Source of the DNA: Pectobacterium sp. A5351 | GTDB lineage: Bacteria > Pseudomonadota > Gammaproteobacteria > Enterobacterales > Enterobacteriaceae | Direction: 5' to 3' | Assembly (NCBI RefSeq): GCF_028335745.1 | Contig: NZ_CP116477.1 | Span: forward strand, 372,001 to 436,000 | Length of the DNA stretch: 64,000 nucleotides | Shown here: positions 1 through 9,664 of the stretch, one piece after another | Layout: every line of letters starts with the position of its first letter | Numbering within the stretch: position 1 is the stretch's first letter | Notes under the pieces: model-generated | Seen by the model: only the letters and a program-made list of their open reading frames with translations | What the model was told of the DNA's origin: nothing | The model's database searches: none | Made by a program: the position numbers and the translations under genes

Positions 1-1090
1 TGCTAGCGTGCAGCGGGGATGCGTAGTCTGCGGCACCATGCCAGGTGGAATGTTGCCTGCGCAGCTGTTGCAGTTCACGTGCAGGGCGTTGATAAACGCG
101 ATCGCCTTGCAACGTGAGTTCGCGCGGGCAGGTCATGGTATGGATCCAGCCGTACTCGATCGTCGGTTCAAAGAATTCATTATCGTCGGGAATCGACATC
201 CAACCGAACAGCAGGCGTCGCCCGTCGTCACTCAGCGTGGTTTGCGGAGCGTAAAACTCAAAGCCGAGATCCAGTTCGTGGAAACCCTGATGCGGATAAG
301 CGCCGCTGTCGTAGTTGAGCGAGCCGATGAAATAGCCCGCCTGGAAGGTATTCAGATAACGTTCTTCTTCGGCGGGAAGCCCCTGCGGGCAGCAGATCAG
401 CACGTCCTTTCCATCCAACGGGAACAGATCCGGGCACTCCCACATGTAGCCAAAATCCCCGATCCCGCCCAAACGGGAACCGGCGATCTCACCGACCTTT
501 TCCCATGCCAGCAGATCGTCAGAACGATAGAGCAGCACTTTCCCTTGCAGGTCGAGATTTTGTGCGCCGAGCACCATGTACCAGCGGTCATCATGGCGCC
601 ACACTTTGGGATCGCGAACGTGCCCGGTGTAGCCGTCAGGGAGCGTCAGAACCGCTCCCAGCTTGTCATATTCACCGTTAGGATTCTCACGGGCGAGGCA
701 CTGAAATGCGGTACGTGAGCCATCGTCGTATTTCACGTTACCCGTATACATCAGCATGATCGCCCCCTGATCCACCACGGCAGAACCGGAGTAGCAGCCG
801 TGGCTTTCATAGCTTTCACTTGGCACCAATGCGACGGGTTCATGCGTCCAGTTCACCAGATCGGCGGAGCTCCAGTGCCCCCAGAATTTTGCTCCGTGGG
901 CACAAGATAAAGGATTCCACTGATAAAACAGATGGTAACGCCCATTGTGATGAATAAATCCGTTCGGATCGTTGAGCAGACCCACACACGGGGAGAGATG
1001 CCATTCCGGGCGATACGGGTCTTCCTGTTTCTGTGAGTAACCTGACATCAGGGCGTGCGCCATGCGCTTTAGTAAGTGGACTTCCTTCAT
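1..1090 (-). CDS. scrB: Sucrose-6-phosphate hydrolase (partial, 3' end outside window)
   Basis: This is a GH32 invertase that splits cytoplasmic sucrose-6-phosphate into glucose-6-phosphate and fructose. Reading from the ATG at 1090 gives an open frame to the window edge, about 363 of roughly 470 residues. Three family hallmarks are visible: NDPNG (nucleophile Asp, near residue 41), RDPK, and WECPD (acid/base Glu). The ATG overlaps the scrA stop codon by one base, so the two genes are translationally coupled. It is the last gene visible in a scrK-scrY-scrA-scrB order. The repressor gene scrR usually follows and would lie beyond the left edge. Confidence 0.95.
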   Translation of the reverse strand, partial: MKEVHLLKRMAHALMSGYSQKQEDPYRPEWHLSPCVGLLNDPNGFIHHNGRYHLFYQWNPLSCAHGAKFWGHWSSADLVNWTHEPVALVPSESYESHGCYSGSAVVDQGAIMLMYTGNVKYDDGSRTAFQCLARENPNGEYDKLGAVLTLPDGYTGHVRDPKVWRHDDRWYMVLGAQNLDLQGKVLLYRSDDLLAWEKVGEIAGSRLGGIGDFGYMWECPDLFPLDGKDVLICCPQGLPAEEERYLNTFQAGYFIGSLNYDSGAYPHQGFHELDLGFEFYAPQTTLSDDGRRLLFGWMSIPDDNEFFEPTIEYGWIHTMTCPRELTLQGDRVYQRPARELQQLRRQHSTWHGAADYASPLHAS

Positions 1091-2460
1091 TATTCGCTAT
1101 CCGTTTTATATTTCAGCAGTAAAGAAATGACAAAGGCGGCACCGAACGCAATGAACATCCCAATCAGGTAGTTAAGCATCGACCCGCCTTGCACAATGGC
1201 CAGCCCCGGAAAACCGGTCAGCCCAACGGCCGTCATATTGACGTGATTGAAGACGACCCATGCGCCACCAAGGGCACCGCCTGCCAGTGCGGCCAGGAAC
1301 GGTTTAATAAAGCGCAGGTTGATACCAAATATCGCCGCTTCTGTGATGCCCAGCAGACAAGACAGCCCTGCGGGAACGGCAATCGCTCGAGTTTTGGCAT
1401 CACGCGTTTTGAAGTATACCGCCAGACACGCGCCACCCTGCGCCACATTTGCCATCGCCCAAATCGGCAGCAGGAAGTTGACGCCGATATTCGGATTGCC
1501 AAGCAGTCCGGCTTCAATGGCATGGAAGCTGTGATGAACGCCGGTGATGACGATAACGGAGTAGAGGCCGCCAAACAGCAAACCGGCCAGCCAGCCCGCG
1601 TGAGCAATCAACGTGCTGAGTAAGAAAGAAATACCGTCGCCCAGCGCGCGCCCAGCCGGACCGATAATCAGCATAGCAACGAAGCCGGAAATGATGACCG
1701 TGAGGAACGGCGTGACGATGATATCCAGCGCGTCAGGTACGATTTTACGCAGGCGCTTTTCTACGATGCTCATGAACCAGACGGCCAGCAGGACCGGAAA
1801 CACAGTACCCTGATAGCCGATCATGGCGATGTCCATGCCGAAAAAGTGCATGGTCTGGAAGCCCCCCGCGACGCCCCAGGCGTTGGTCAGCGCCGGGTGA
1901 GTCAGGATGCCGCCCAGCGTCGCGCCGAGATAGGGGTTGCCGCCGAACTCGCGCGCGGCGGTAAAACCGATCAGGATAGGCAGGATAATAAAGGCAGCGG
2001 AGCTGAACATATCCAGCATCACAAAGATCGCGCTGCTGGCATCGACCCAACCGTAGGTCTTGATCATGCCGAGTAGCCCCATCAACAGACCGGAGGCGAT
2101 AATCGCCGGCATGATAGGGACGAAGATGTTTGATAGCAGACGCGCCAAACGTTGCAGCGGGTTTAGCTTCTTCGCTGCGATGGAGGCCGCTTCGGATTTA
2201 CTCGATTCACTGATGCCAGCCGCTTTGATGAACTCGGCATACACCTTGTTGACCAGCCCTGTGCCGAAAATGATCTGCATTTGTCCCGCGTTCTGGAAAC
2301 AGCCTTTCACGCCGTCAACGTTCTCGATGGCTTTCTTGTCAGCCAGACTGTCATCATTCAGTACCAGACGCAGGCGAGTCGCACAGTGAGCCGCGCTGGC
2401 GATATTCTCTTTCCCGCCGAGAAGCGGGATGAGCACGGCGGCAGTTTTGTTGATATCCAT
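1090..2460 (-). CDS. scrA: PTS sucrose-specific EIIBC component
   Basis: This inner-membrane permease of the phosphotransferase system imports sucrose and phosphorylates it. The protein has 456 residues. An N-terminal EIIB domain carries the phosphocysteine in AHCATRLRL (Cys26). An EIIC domain with about ten hydrophobic segments follows from roughly residue 110. There is no EIIA domain, so it must use the glucose EIIA protein, as other ScrA proteins do. It lies 70 bp downstream of scrY and overlaps scrB by one base. Length and context fit enterobacterial ScrA closely. Confidence 0.95.
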   Translation of the reverse strand: MDINKTAAVLIPLLGGKENIASAAHCATRLRLVLNDDSLADKKAIENVDGVKGCFQNAGQMQIIFGTGLVNKVYAEFIKAAGISESSKSEAASIAAKKLNPLQRLARLLSNIFVPIMPAIIASGLLMGLLGMIKTYGWVDASSAIFVMLDMFSSAAFIILPILIGFTAAREFGGNPYLGATLGGILTHPALTNAWGVAGGFQTMHFFGMDIAMIGYQGTVFPVLLAVWFMSIVEKRLRKIVPDALDIIVTPFLTVIISGFVAMLIIGPAGRALGDGISFLLSTLIAHAGWLAGLLFGGLYSVIVITGVHHSFHAIEAGLLGNPNIGVNFLLPIWAMANVAQGGACLAVYFKTRDAKTRAIAVPAGLSCLLGITEAAIFGINLRFIKPFLAALAGGALGGAWVVFNHVNMTAVGLTGFPGLAIVQGGSMLNYLIGMFIAFGAAFVISLLLKYKTDSE

Positions 2461-2530
2461 GTTATTCCTCTTTATATGTCGCCACTTTGACGTCGATTAG
2501 CGCGTAATCGACGCCAAGGCCGGGCAAGGG

Positions 2531-4134
<1,604 letters not shown>

Positions 4135-4254
4135 CGATTTTTCATAGGGAAAATAAAAGCCAGCAGGAGGGTTAGCAAGAAATTTCACTCGCCCGATTCT
4201 GTAACTGTGATCCTGACGACAAAACCGGGCGGTAACCGTATTAAACGGAGGGAC

Positions 4255-5190
4255 TTAGGGTTTGGCTAAGGGGAGCGTGTCTAACTGTTGAGCATAGGGA
4301 AGTGCGGTCATCGCGCCTTTTGCCGTGGTGGCAAGAGCACCGCACCGCTGCGCCTGAGCGATAATCGGGTCCCAGCTCAGCGGCTGTGACAGATCGTCAT
4401 ACTGCGCCAGGCCGTGCAATAAACCGGCAACGAAGGCGTCACCTGCACCTGTGGTATCGACGGGGGTCACCAATGGTGCGACAAAGTGCTGTAGCTGGTG
4501 GCGATCGTGCAGCCAGACGCCTTCGCTGCCCAGTGTCACCAGCAAGAGCCGGGTGGGGTAGCGCTGCATGAACTGCTGAATCCCCGCTTCAACATCCGGT
4601 GTTGAACAGAGGAAAGCGAGTTCTTCACGCGACAGTTTCACCACGTCGGCCAGCATCAGCGCCTGTGTCAGGCAGTCGCGCAGTTCCTGCTCATTTTGCC
4701 ACAGGTCGTCACGGATATTCGGGTCGAAGCTAACCCTGCCTCGCGCGGCTTTCACTTGCCGCATCGCCTCAAAGGCGGTACTGCGTGAAGGTTCCTGTGA
4801 GAGCGCGATGGAGCAGAGGTGCAGCCACTCTCTTTGGTTGAACATCGGCAGGTCTTCCGGCTGTAAAAACAGGTCGGCACTCGGGCGTACCATAAACGTG
4901 AAGGTGCGTTCGCCTGCGTCATCTAGACTGACAACCACGGTTGAGGTTCTGTGGTGCCCGTCGTGTGCCATGTGGTGGGTATCGACGTTCTCCTGCTCCA
5001 GCACCGTTTTTAGAAAATGACCAAAAACATCTTCACCGACGCGCCCGATAAACGCGCTGTTTCCCCCCAGTCTGGCAATGCCGACTGCGACATTGGCCGG
5101 TGCGCCGCCGGGACATTTCAGATAGCGTTCCGTATCTTCCGGGATGAGATCGACAACGGCGTCGCCCATGACCCAAATTCTGTTTGCCAT
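4255..5190 (-). CDS. scrK: Fructokinase
   Basis: This cytoplasmic PfkB/ribokinase-family sugar kinase phosphorylates the fructose released by ScrB. The start is placed at the ATG at 5190 (MANRIWVMGD), preceded by AAGAG at a suitable distance. The longer frame to 5232 adds 14 residues not typical of the family. The protein is 311 residues. The N-terminal GGAPANVA sugar-binding motif is at 28-35. The C-terminal DTTGAGDAFVAG motif carries the catalytic base Asp251. It is the promoter-proximal gene of the sucrose regulon, separated from scrY by about 190 bp that contain scrY's own operator. Confidence 0.95.
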   Translation of the reverse strand: MANRIWVMGDAVVDLIPEDTERYLKCPGGAPANVAVGIARLGGNSAFIGRVGEDVFGHFLKTVLEQENVDTHHMAHDGHHRTSTVVVSLDDAGERTFTFMVRPSADLFLQPEDLPMFNQREWLHLCSIALSQEPSRSTAFEAMRQVKAARGRVSFDPNIRDDLWQNEQELRDCLTQALMLADVVKLSREELAFLCSTPDVEAGIQQFMQRYPTRLLLVTLGSEGVWLHDRHQLQHFVAPLVTPVDTTGAGDAFVAGLLHGLAQYDDLSQPLSWDPIIAQAQRCGALATTAKGAMTALPYAQQLDTLPLAKP

Positions 5191-5238
5191 AACGTTACTC
5201 TTATCAACGATAATCAGACTGTTTGCTAACATAAAAGA

Positions 5239-5254
5239 ATCGGTTTAGCTAAGC
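5239..5254. promoter_or_regulatory. Candidate ScrR operator upstream of scrK
   Basis: The sequence ATCGGTTTAGCTAAGC contains the palindromic core TTAGCTAA. It shares ATCGGTTTAGC with the inverted-repeat operator in front of scrY. It lies about 50 bp upstream of the scrK start. The function is inferred from the shared motif and position. Confidence 0.6.
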
Positions 5255-5449
5255 AATACTCTTCACCGCAGAGACGTATCCACATCAATAAAACGCACTT
5301 TTCCACATCGTAATGGTGAAAATTTATGCGATAGTCATCACGTTGCCACGGTCATCGGACTAAATAAACGGGCCTGCCATCCGATAGTTATGAGGTATGG
5401 CTCAATGAATCCGGGAATCAAGCCGCAAAAAGGACGAATGGAGAAGGAT

Positions 5450-5491
5450 ATGCATTACCCCACCTTTTTCCGGGGTTACCCCGGTGCGTAA
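5450..5491 (+). CDS. Possible 13-codon leader peptide ahead of bactofilin
   Basis: An ATG with a strong Shine-Dalgarno sequence (GGAGAAGGAT) opens MHYPTFFRGYPGA and stops at 5491. This is 8 bases into the bactofilin gene, which begins at GTG 5484 in another frame. The bactofilin GTG has no ribosome-binding site of its own. A palindrome, CCGGGG-TTA-CCCCGG (5470-5484), lies within this ORF and ends on the GTG. The arrangement suggests translational coupling or a hairpin-gated start. No homologue is recognised. Confidence 0.35.
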   Translation: MHYPTFFRGYPGA

Positions 5492-6212
5492 TTACAACCT
5501 GCTTTGGGGAATATGGGCACTATGGGCTTTGTTGGTCGTCGCCTGGCTTATTGATATTTATAGCGAATTCCCTCTTCGCTATTACGGTCAGGGAGTGGCT
5601 GCCGTACTCGTCACGAGTGCCACGATCGCATTTTTCTATACTGTTAAAAGGAATAACACGATGTTTTCATTTGATAAAAACAAAAAAGATGCAAAAGAAC
5701 CGCAAGAGCGCAGTGAAATAAACAGCTCCCCCGCTATCAGTCCATCGAACGAGTTGATTAATTCAGTGAACCCTGTGCGTGTGAAAAAAGACACCTTCAT
5801 TTCTCAGGGCGCACGGATGACGGGTTCTCTGGTTGTGGATGGCAACATTACCGTGGAAGGTCGGGTAGAAGGCGATGTGCAGTGCGATAACACGATTAAA
5901 GTGGAGCACACCGGTCAGGTAAACGGCGAAATGAAATCGCAGCAGATCGTCATCAACGGTCGCGTTGAAGGACGTATCGCCGCCAGCGTCGTCGCCATTC
6001 TGGCGCAGGGAAAAGTATTCGGCGATATTTTCACCGATGAGCTTTCCATCGAAAAAGGCGGCATCTTCACCGGCCAGTCCCACCCGCTGACCCCGCCAGC
6101 GCAGCATCAGGAAAAACTGAGCTACGTGGAAAAGAAAAAAGAGAAAACCGGTAAAACCCCCGCAGAGCAAGAGAACGTCGTCGCACTAGCGAGCAATGCG
6201 CCAACGGCGTGA
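5484..6212 (+). CDS. Bactofilin (polymer-forming cytoskeletal protein), CcmA-like
   Basis: Bactofilins self-assemble into filaments on the inner face of the membrane and influence cell shape. The 242-residue product from GTG 5484 has two N-terminal membrane segments (about 5-25 and 38-55). A basic linker follows, then a right-handed beta-helix domain at about 100-190 with repeated G-V/I-x-G turns (NITVEGRVEGDVQ, QVNGEMKSQ, GRVEGRIAAS), and a charged tail. A second start is visible at Met60 (5661), with AGGA eight bases upstream. It would give a soluble form without the membrane segments. From memory, the Proteus mirabilis homologue CcmA also exists in long and short forms. Confidence 0.85.
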   Translation: MRNYNLLWGIWALWALLVVAWLIDIYSEFPLRYYGQGVAAVLVTSATIAFFYTVKRNNTMFSFDKNKKDAKEPQERSEINSSPAISPSNELINSVNPVRVKKDTFISQGARMTGSLVVDGNITVEGRVEGDVQCDNTIKVEHTGQVNGEMKSQQIVINGRVEGRIAASVVAILAQGKVFGDIFTDELSIEKGGIFTGQSHPLTPPAQHQEKLSYVEKKKEKTGKTPAEQENVVALASNAPTA

Positions 6213-6220
6213 TGTTCTCC

Positions 6221-6240
6221 CTTACATCTCTGGATGTAAG
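6221..6240 (+). terminator. Hairpin after bactofilin gene
   Basis: CTTACATC and GATGTAAG form a perfect 8-bp stem with a 4-base loop, 9 bp after the bactofilin stop. Only TTTC follows, so terminator function is weakly supported. Confidence 0.35.
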
Positions 6241-6244
6241 TTTC

Positions 6245-6272
6245 GTGTTCCCCGCTCTGCGGGGATAAACCG
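6245..6272 (+). repeat. Isolated type I-E CRISPR-repeat-like sequence (left of higBA)
   Basis: The 28 bases begin GTGTTCCCCGC and end GCGGGGATAAACCG, the stem and 3' handle of type I-E repeats. The loop differs and is one base short compared with the copy at 7187. There is no second repeat at spacer distance, so this is a remnant or solo repeat, not an array. Confidence 0.75.
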
Positions 6273-6335
6273 AACAGCAGGGATGTAGATTATAACGGTT
6301 TCCTTATTGTCAACTCGTTCCATTTATGGCATATT

Positions 6336-6352
6336 GTTTCCAATCTGGAAAC
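6336..6352. promoter_or_regulatory. Candidate higBA autoregulatory operator
   Basis: The inverted repeat GTTTCC-AATCT-GGAAAC lies 18 bp upstream of the higB start. Antitoxins of this family bind palindromes in their own promoter. The role is inferred from position and symmetry. Confidence 0.6.
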
Positions 6353-6370
6353 ATCAGGAAGTGAATCCAT

Positions 6371-6682
6371 ATGCATGTTATTTCGCGGGCACCTTTCGAC
6401 ACTGCAACCACTCAGTTTCCGAATCAGGCGGCAGCACTTGCTGATCTATATCGGGTTATCAAACGCGAAATGTATGCAACGCCGGATGATATGAAAAAAC
6501 GCTTTCCCAGCCTGGATAGGATGAAATATCGGGAAAAGTGGTGGGTGATTGATATTGGTGGCGGGCATCTTCGAATGATGTTTTTTGCTGATTTCGAGCG
6601 GGGGGAAATCTTCATCAAGCACATCACATCCCATGCAGAGTACGACAGGCTGACAGAGTATTACCGGAGGAATAAAGAATGA
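6371..6682 (+). CDS. higB: HigB-type mRNA interferase toxin
   Basis: HigB toxins are RelE-fold ribonucleases that cleave translated mRNA. The 103-residue product matches the E. coli HigB pattern along its length: PSLDRMKY, the WWVIDIGGGHLRMM core strand, and a C-terminal IKHITSHAEYDRLTEYY helix. The toxin gene comes first and overlaps the antitoxin gene by four bases (ATGA), which is typical of higBA. The pair lies between two CRISPR-repeat-like sequences in the same orientation. Confidence 0.9.
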   Translation: MHVISRAPFDTATTQFPNQAAALADLYRVIKREMYATPDDMKKRFPSLDRMKYREKWWVIDIGGGHLRMMFFADFERGEIFIKHITSHAEYDRLTEYYRRNKE

Positions 6683-7095
6683 TGTATGCAGACGCTATCA
6701 AGGCAGCTAACAACCTGATGAGTATCGTACCGTTCCTCGGTGGTAGCACTTCGCGTAAGGATTATGAGGATGCGCTGAAACTCACTGAATACCTGATCGA
6801 GAGTGAGCCTGATAGCCCGTTAATCGATATGCTGACTGCCAAGATTGACAAATACGAAGATGATGCGTCGGAGTTTGCTGCCTTCAACGAACGTGTTAAA
6901 GCTCTGCCTGCCGGTATCGCTTTACTGCGCGTCCTCATGGATCAGCATCAGCTAACGCAGAGTGATTTTGAAGCTGAGATCGGTAAAAAGTCTCTGGTAT
7001 CCCGCATTCTAAACGGTGAGCGTACTCTAACGCTTGATCATATGAGAGCGCTTGCTAAACGATTCGATATTCCCGTGAGTGCTTTTGTTGATTGA
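6679..7095 (+). CDS. higA: HigA-type antitoxin
   Basis: This 138-residue protein would neutralise HigB and repress the operon. It has an N-terminal helical toxin-binding part (about 1-80). A C-terminal helix-turn-helix follows at about 85-138 (LTQSDFEAEIGKKSLVSRIL, then LAKRFDIPVSAF). Its ATG overlaps the higB stop. Size, gene order and domain order match E. coli-type HigA. Confidence 0.88.
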   Translation: MMYADAIKAANNLMSIVPFLGGSTSRKDYEDALKLTEYLIESEPDSPLIDMLTAKIDKYEDDASEFAAFNERVKALPAGIALLRVLMDQHQLTQSDFEAEIGKKSLVSRILNGERTLTLDHMRALAKRFDIPVSAFVD

Positions 7096-7186
7096 CACGA
7101 CTGTTCAGCAATTCTTGCTAAGAGCGGCATTATGCATCTCATAAGGAATAAACTGTGGTATGACGCGATGGCTGGCTGTTGTCTGA

Positions 7187-7215
7187 GTATTCCCCGCGCC
7201 AGCGGGGATAAACCG
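7187..7215 (+). repeat. Isolated type I-E CRISPR-repeat-like sequence (right of higBA)
   Basis: This 29-base copy contains CCCCGCGCCAGCGGGG followed by ATAAACCG, the canonical enterobacterial type I-E stem and 3' handle. It begins GTATT where E. coli repeats have GAGTT. It is in the same orientation as the copy at 6245, and 914 bp separate them. No repeat follows at about 61 bp, so no array is present. Confidence 0.85.
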
Positions 7216-7243
7216 GCGGTCTGAATGTTGCCTGTCGGCAGTG

Positions 7244-7417
7244 TCGTTCGACCATCGCCGCTACGCCCTAGCGTACGCAGTGCCGCCCACACTGGAATAC
7301 CGCGCGGACGACGGGAATGATCTGTGCAAAGTCATCGAACTCGCCCGTATTTACCTCACCCGCCTGCAACCAAAAAACGTACGGTCAGTTTTTCAGTCTA
7401 GGGATAAGGCCGGATGA
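7244..7417 (+). pseudogene. Open fragment of an unrecognised coding sequence
   Basis: One frame stays open for 57 codons and includes RYALAYAVPPTLEYRADDG and VIELARIYLTRLQPKN. The composition looks protein-like, but there is no start or ribosome-binding site. It begins just after the second CRISPR-like repeat and ends before the HxlR gene. It may be the 3' remnant of a gene removed when this locus was rearranged. I do not recognise the family. Confidence 0.35.
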
Positions 7418-7442
7418 ACAGGAAAAAGGGGAGAAAATCGTC

Positions 7443-7889
7443 ATGGTGAAGCGCAAAAGCCTGAAAGAGGATACGTGCCCTGTCGCCCGCGCGCTGGATG
7501 TGATTGGGGATCGTTGGGCGCTGCTGATTATCCGCGATGCTTTCGATAATCGCTGCCGTTTCAGCGATTTTCAACGCAGTTTAGGCGTTGCCAAAAATAT
7601 TCTTACCGACCGTCTGCGCACGTTGGTTGACGAAGGTATTTTGTCCGTTCAGCCCGTTTCCGAAAGCTCGGCCTATCAGGAATATATCCTGACGCCAAAA
7701 GGCGAACAGCTATTCCCGCTCGTCGTGGCGCTACGCCAGTGGGGGGAACAGCAGCTGTTTGCGGAGGGAGAACCTCACTCCCTGCTGTTGGATAAACACA
7801 CCGGCCAGCCTCTGCAAACCATGCTGCCGCATTCTGTGGAAGGGCAGTTAGTGGTCGGGCAGGATACGTTCGTTCAGAAAGTGGATTGA
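7443..7889 (+). CDS. HxlR-family winged-helix transcriptional regulator
   Basis: The start is placed at ATG 7443 (MVKRKSLKEDTCPVARAL), with GGGGAG upstream. The frame is open further up to 7317, but that extension is not family-like. The product is 148 residues. The HxlR signature is present: CPVARALDVIGDRWALLIIRD, then GVAKNILTDRLRTLVDEGIL as recognition helix, then the YILTPKGEQLFP wing. The early Cys is the residue used for redox or electrophile sensing in several family members. Its target is unknown. It lies 9 bp upstream of the yhbP-like gene and may be cotranscribed with it. Confidence 0.85.
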   Translation: MVKRKSLKEDTCPVARALDVIGDRWALLIIRDAFDNRCRFSDFQRSLGVAKNILTDRLRTLVDEGILSVQPVSESSAYQEYILTPKGEQLFPLVVALRQWGEQQLFAEGEPHSLLLDKHTGQPLQTMLPHSVEGQLVVGQDTFVQKVD

Positions 7890-8360
<471 letters not shown>

Positions 8361-8453
8361 AGATAACATTTGTCATAAATAACGTTTGTCATTAATAACA
8401 ACAGAAATCGAAAAAGATGAGATAGCGCAAGACGTAGAGCAAGGGGGAAACCG

Positions 8454-9107
8454 ATGAGCCGAGTACTGTTATTAGGTGCAACGGGGTTAGTGGGGCACGA
8501 GTTGTTACAGCTGTTGAAAGCCAATAATCGGGTAGAGACGATCTATGCGCCGACCCGTAAGCCGCTGGCACCGTCGGAGAAAGTGGTCAATCCGCACGAT
8601 CCCGATCTGTCTACCGCCCTAGGACAATTGACCGATCCTGTCGACATCGCCTTTTGCTGTCTGGGATCGACGCTCAAGACGGCAGGCAGTAAACAGGCGT
8701 TCCGCTATGTGGATTACACGCTGGTGGTGGAAGGATCAAAAGTGGCGCTGGCACTGGGCGCGACGCACCTGTTGGTCGTCAGTTCGCTGAGTGCGAATGC
8801 GACGTCACCTTTCTTCTATTCGCGAGTGAAGGGAGAAGCGGAAAAATCGCTGCGGCAGCAGGGCTGGCAGCATCTGACATTGGCACAGCCGTCGATGCTG
8901 CTGGGGGAAAGAGAGGATAGCCGTCCGCTAGAAAGTCTGGCCGCCCCGCTGTTCCGCCTGTTCCCGGCAAAGTGGCGAGCCATTGAGGGGAAAACAGTCG
9001 CGCAGGCGTTGCTGAATCAGGCGTTCTCACCCGAGCCCAAAGCGCGGGTCACCGTGCTGGAATCCGATCAATTACGTTCACTGGGTAAGCAGCAACCGCT
9101 TCAGTAG
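8454..9107 (+). CDS. yraR: NAD(P)H-binding short-chain dehydrogenase-like protein YraR
   Basis: A 217-residue Rossmann-fold protein. The N-terminal GATGLVGHELLQLL is the dinucleotide-binding loop at about residues 8-21. FCCLGSTLKTAGS and the catalytic-region pattern SSLSANATSPFFYSRVKGEAE (with YxxxK) match E. coli YraR, as does PSMLLGERE. The substrate is unknown. GGGGGAAACCG lies just before the ATG as ribosome-binding site. It is convergent with nrdG. Confidence 0.85.
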   Translation: MSRVLLLGATGLVGHELLQLLKANNRVETIYAPTRKPLAPSEKVVNPHDPDLSTALGQLTDPVDIAFCCLGSTLKTAGSKQAFRYVDYTLVVEGSKVALALGATHLLVVSSLSANATSPFFYSRVKGEAEKSLRQQGWQHLTLAQPSMLLGEREDSRPLESLAAPLFRLFPAKWRAIEGKTVAQALLNQAFSPEPKARVTVLESDQLRSLGKQQPLQ

Positions 9108-9118
9108 CCGCTTATCGA

Positions 9119-9583
9119 TCACCGCAGGCGGTGGACAACCTGATTACTGCTGCCGCGCCAAATCAGTGCGGGATCTTTCAGGTCTTGCACAAATTTCCCA
9201 TCGACTAACACGTTGATGAGATCGACCACCTGTTGTTGCTCCGGCGTCAATTCTGCCAGCACATAGCCTGTCCAGACCCAGATATCTTTGCCTGGGCATT
9301 CTGCGCGTATGCGTTCGACCAGCCGCAGGATGTCAGGCACATTTTGTGGGTGCAGCGGATCGCCGCCAGACAGCGAAATGCCCTGTCGTGGAATCACCGT
9401 ATCCTGAAGATCGGCGATGACCCGATCTTCCTGTTCCTGCGTAAACGGCTGGCCGGAGTTCAGTCGCCAGGTGCTTTTGTTGTAGCACCCCACGCACTCA
9501 TGCACGCAGCCAGCGACAAACAGCGTGCAGCGGGTGCCGGGGCCGTTGACGACATCAACGGGATAATACTGGTGGTAATTCAT
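9119..9583 (-). CDS. nrdG: Anaerobic ribonucleotide reductase activating protein
   Basis: This radical-SAM enzyme uses S-adenosylmethionine and a [4Fe-4S] cluster to create the glycyl radical on NrdD. The 154-residue product carries the CxxxCxxC cluster motif at Cys26, Cys30 and Cys33 (GCVHECVGCYN). It also has SGGDPLHPQN, a SAM-binding stretch. It lies 81 bp downstream of nrdD and is very probably in the same operon. Confidence 0.97.
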   Translation of the reverse strand: MNYHQYYPVDVVNGPGTRCTLFVAGCVHECVGCYNKSTWRLNSGQPFTQEQEDRVIADLQDTVIPRQGISLSGGDPLHPQNVPDILRLVERIRAECPGKDIWVWTGYVLAELTPEQQQVVDLINVLVDGKFVQDLKDPALIWRGSSNQVVHRLR

Positions 9584-9664
9584 ACGGTAGAGCCCATGTT
9601 ATGAAGCGGGCGCGTGTTGACGGTGCCGCGAAAGACGGGCCGCATTGCTGCGGCCCAGAAGGGA

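Noticed and set aside
8..718. 236-codon plus-strand open frame at the left edge
   Set aside because: It lies opposite scrB, whose frame shows clear GH32 motifs; the antisense frame is a shadow of codon bias.
6245..7215. A true CRISPR array
   Set aside because: Only two repeats are present, 914 bp apart with genes between them, and no repeat occurs at normal spacer distance on either side.
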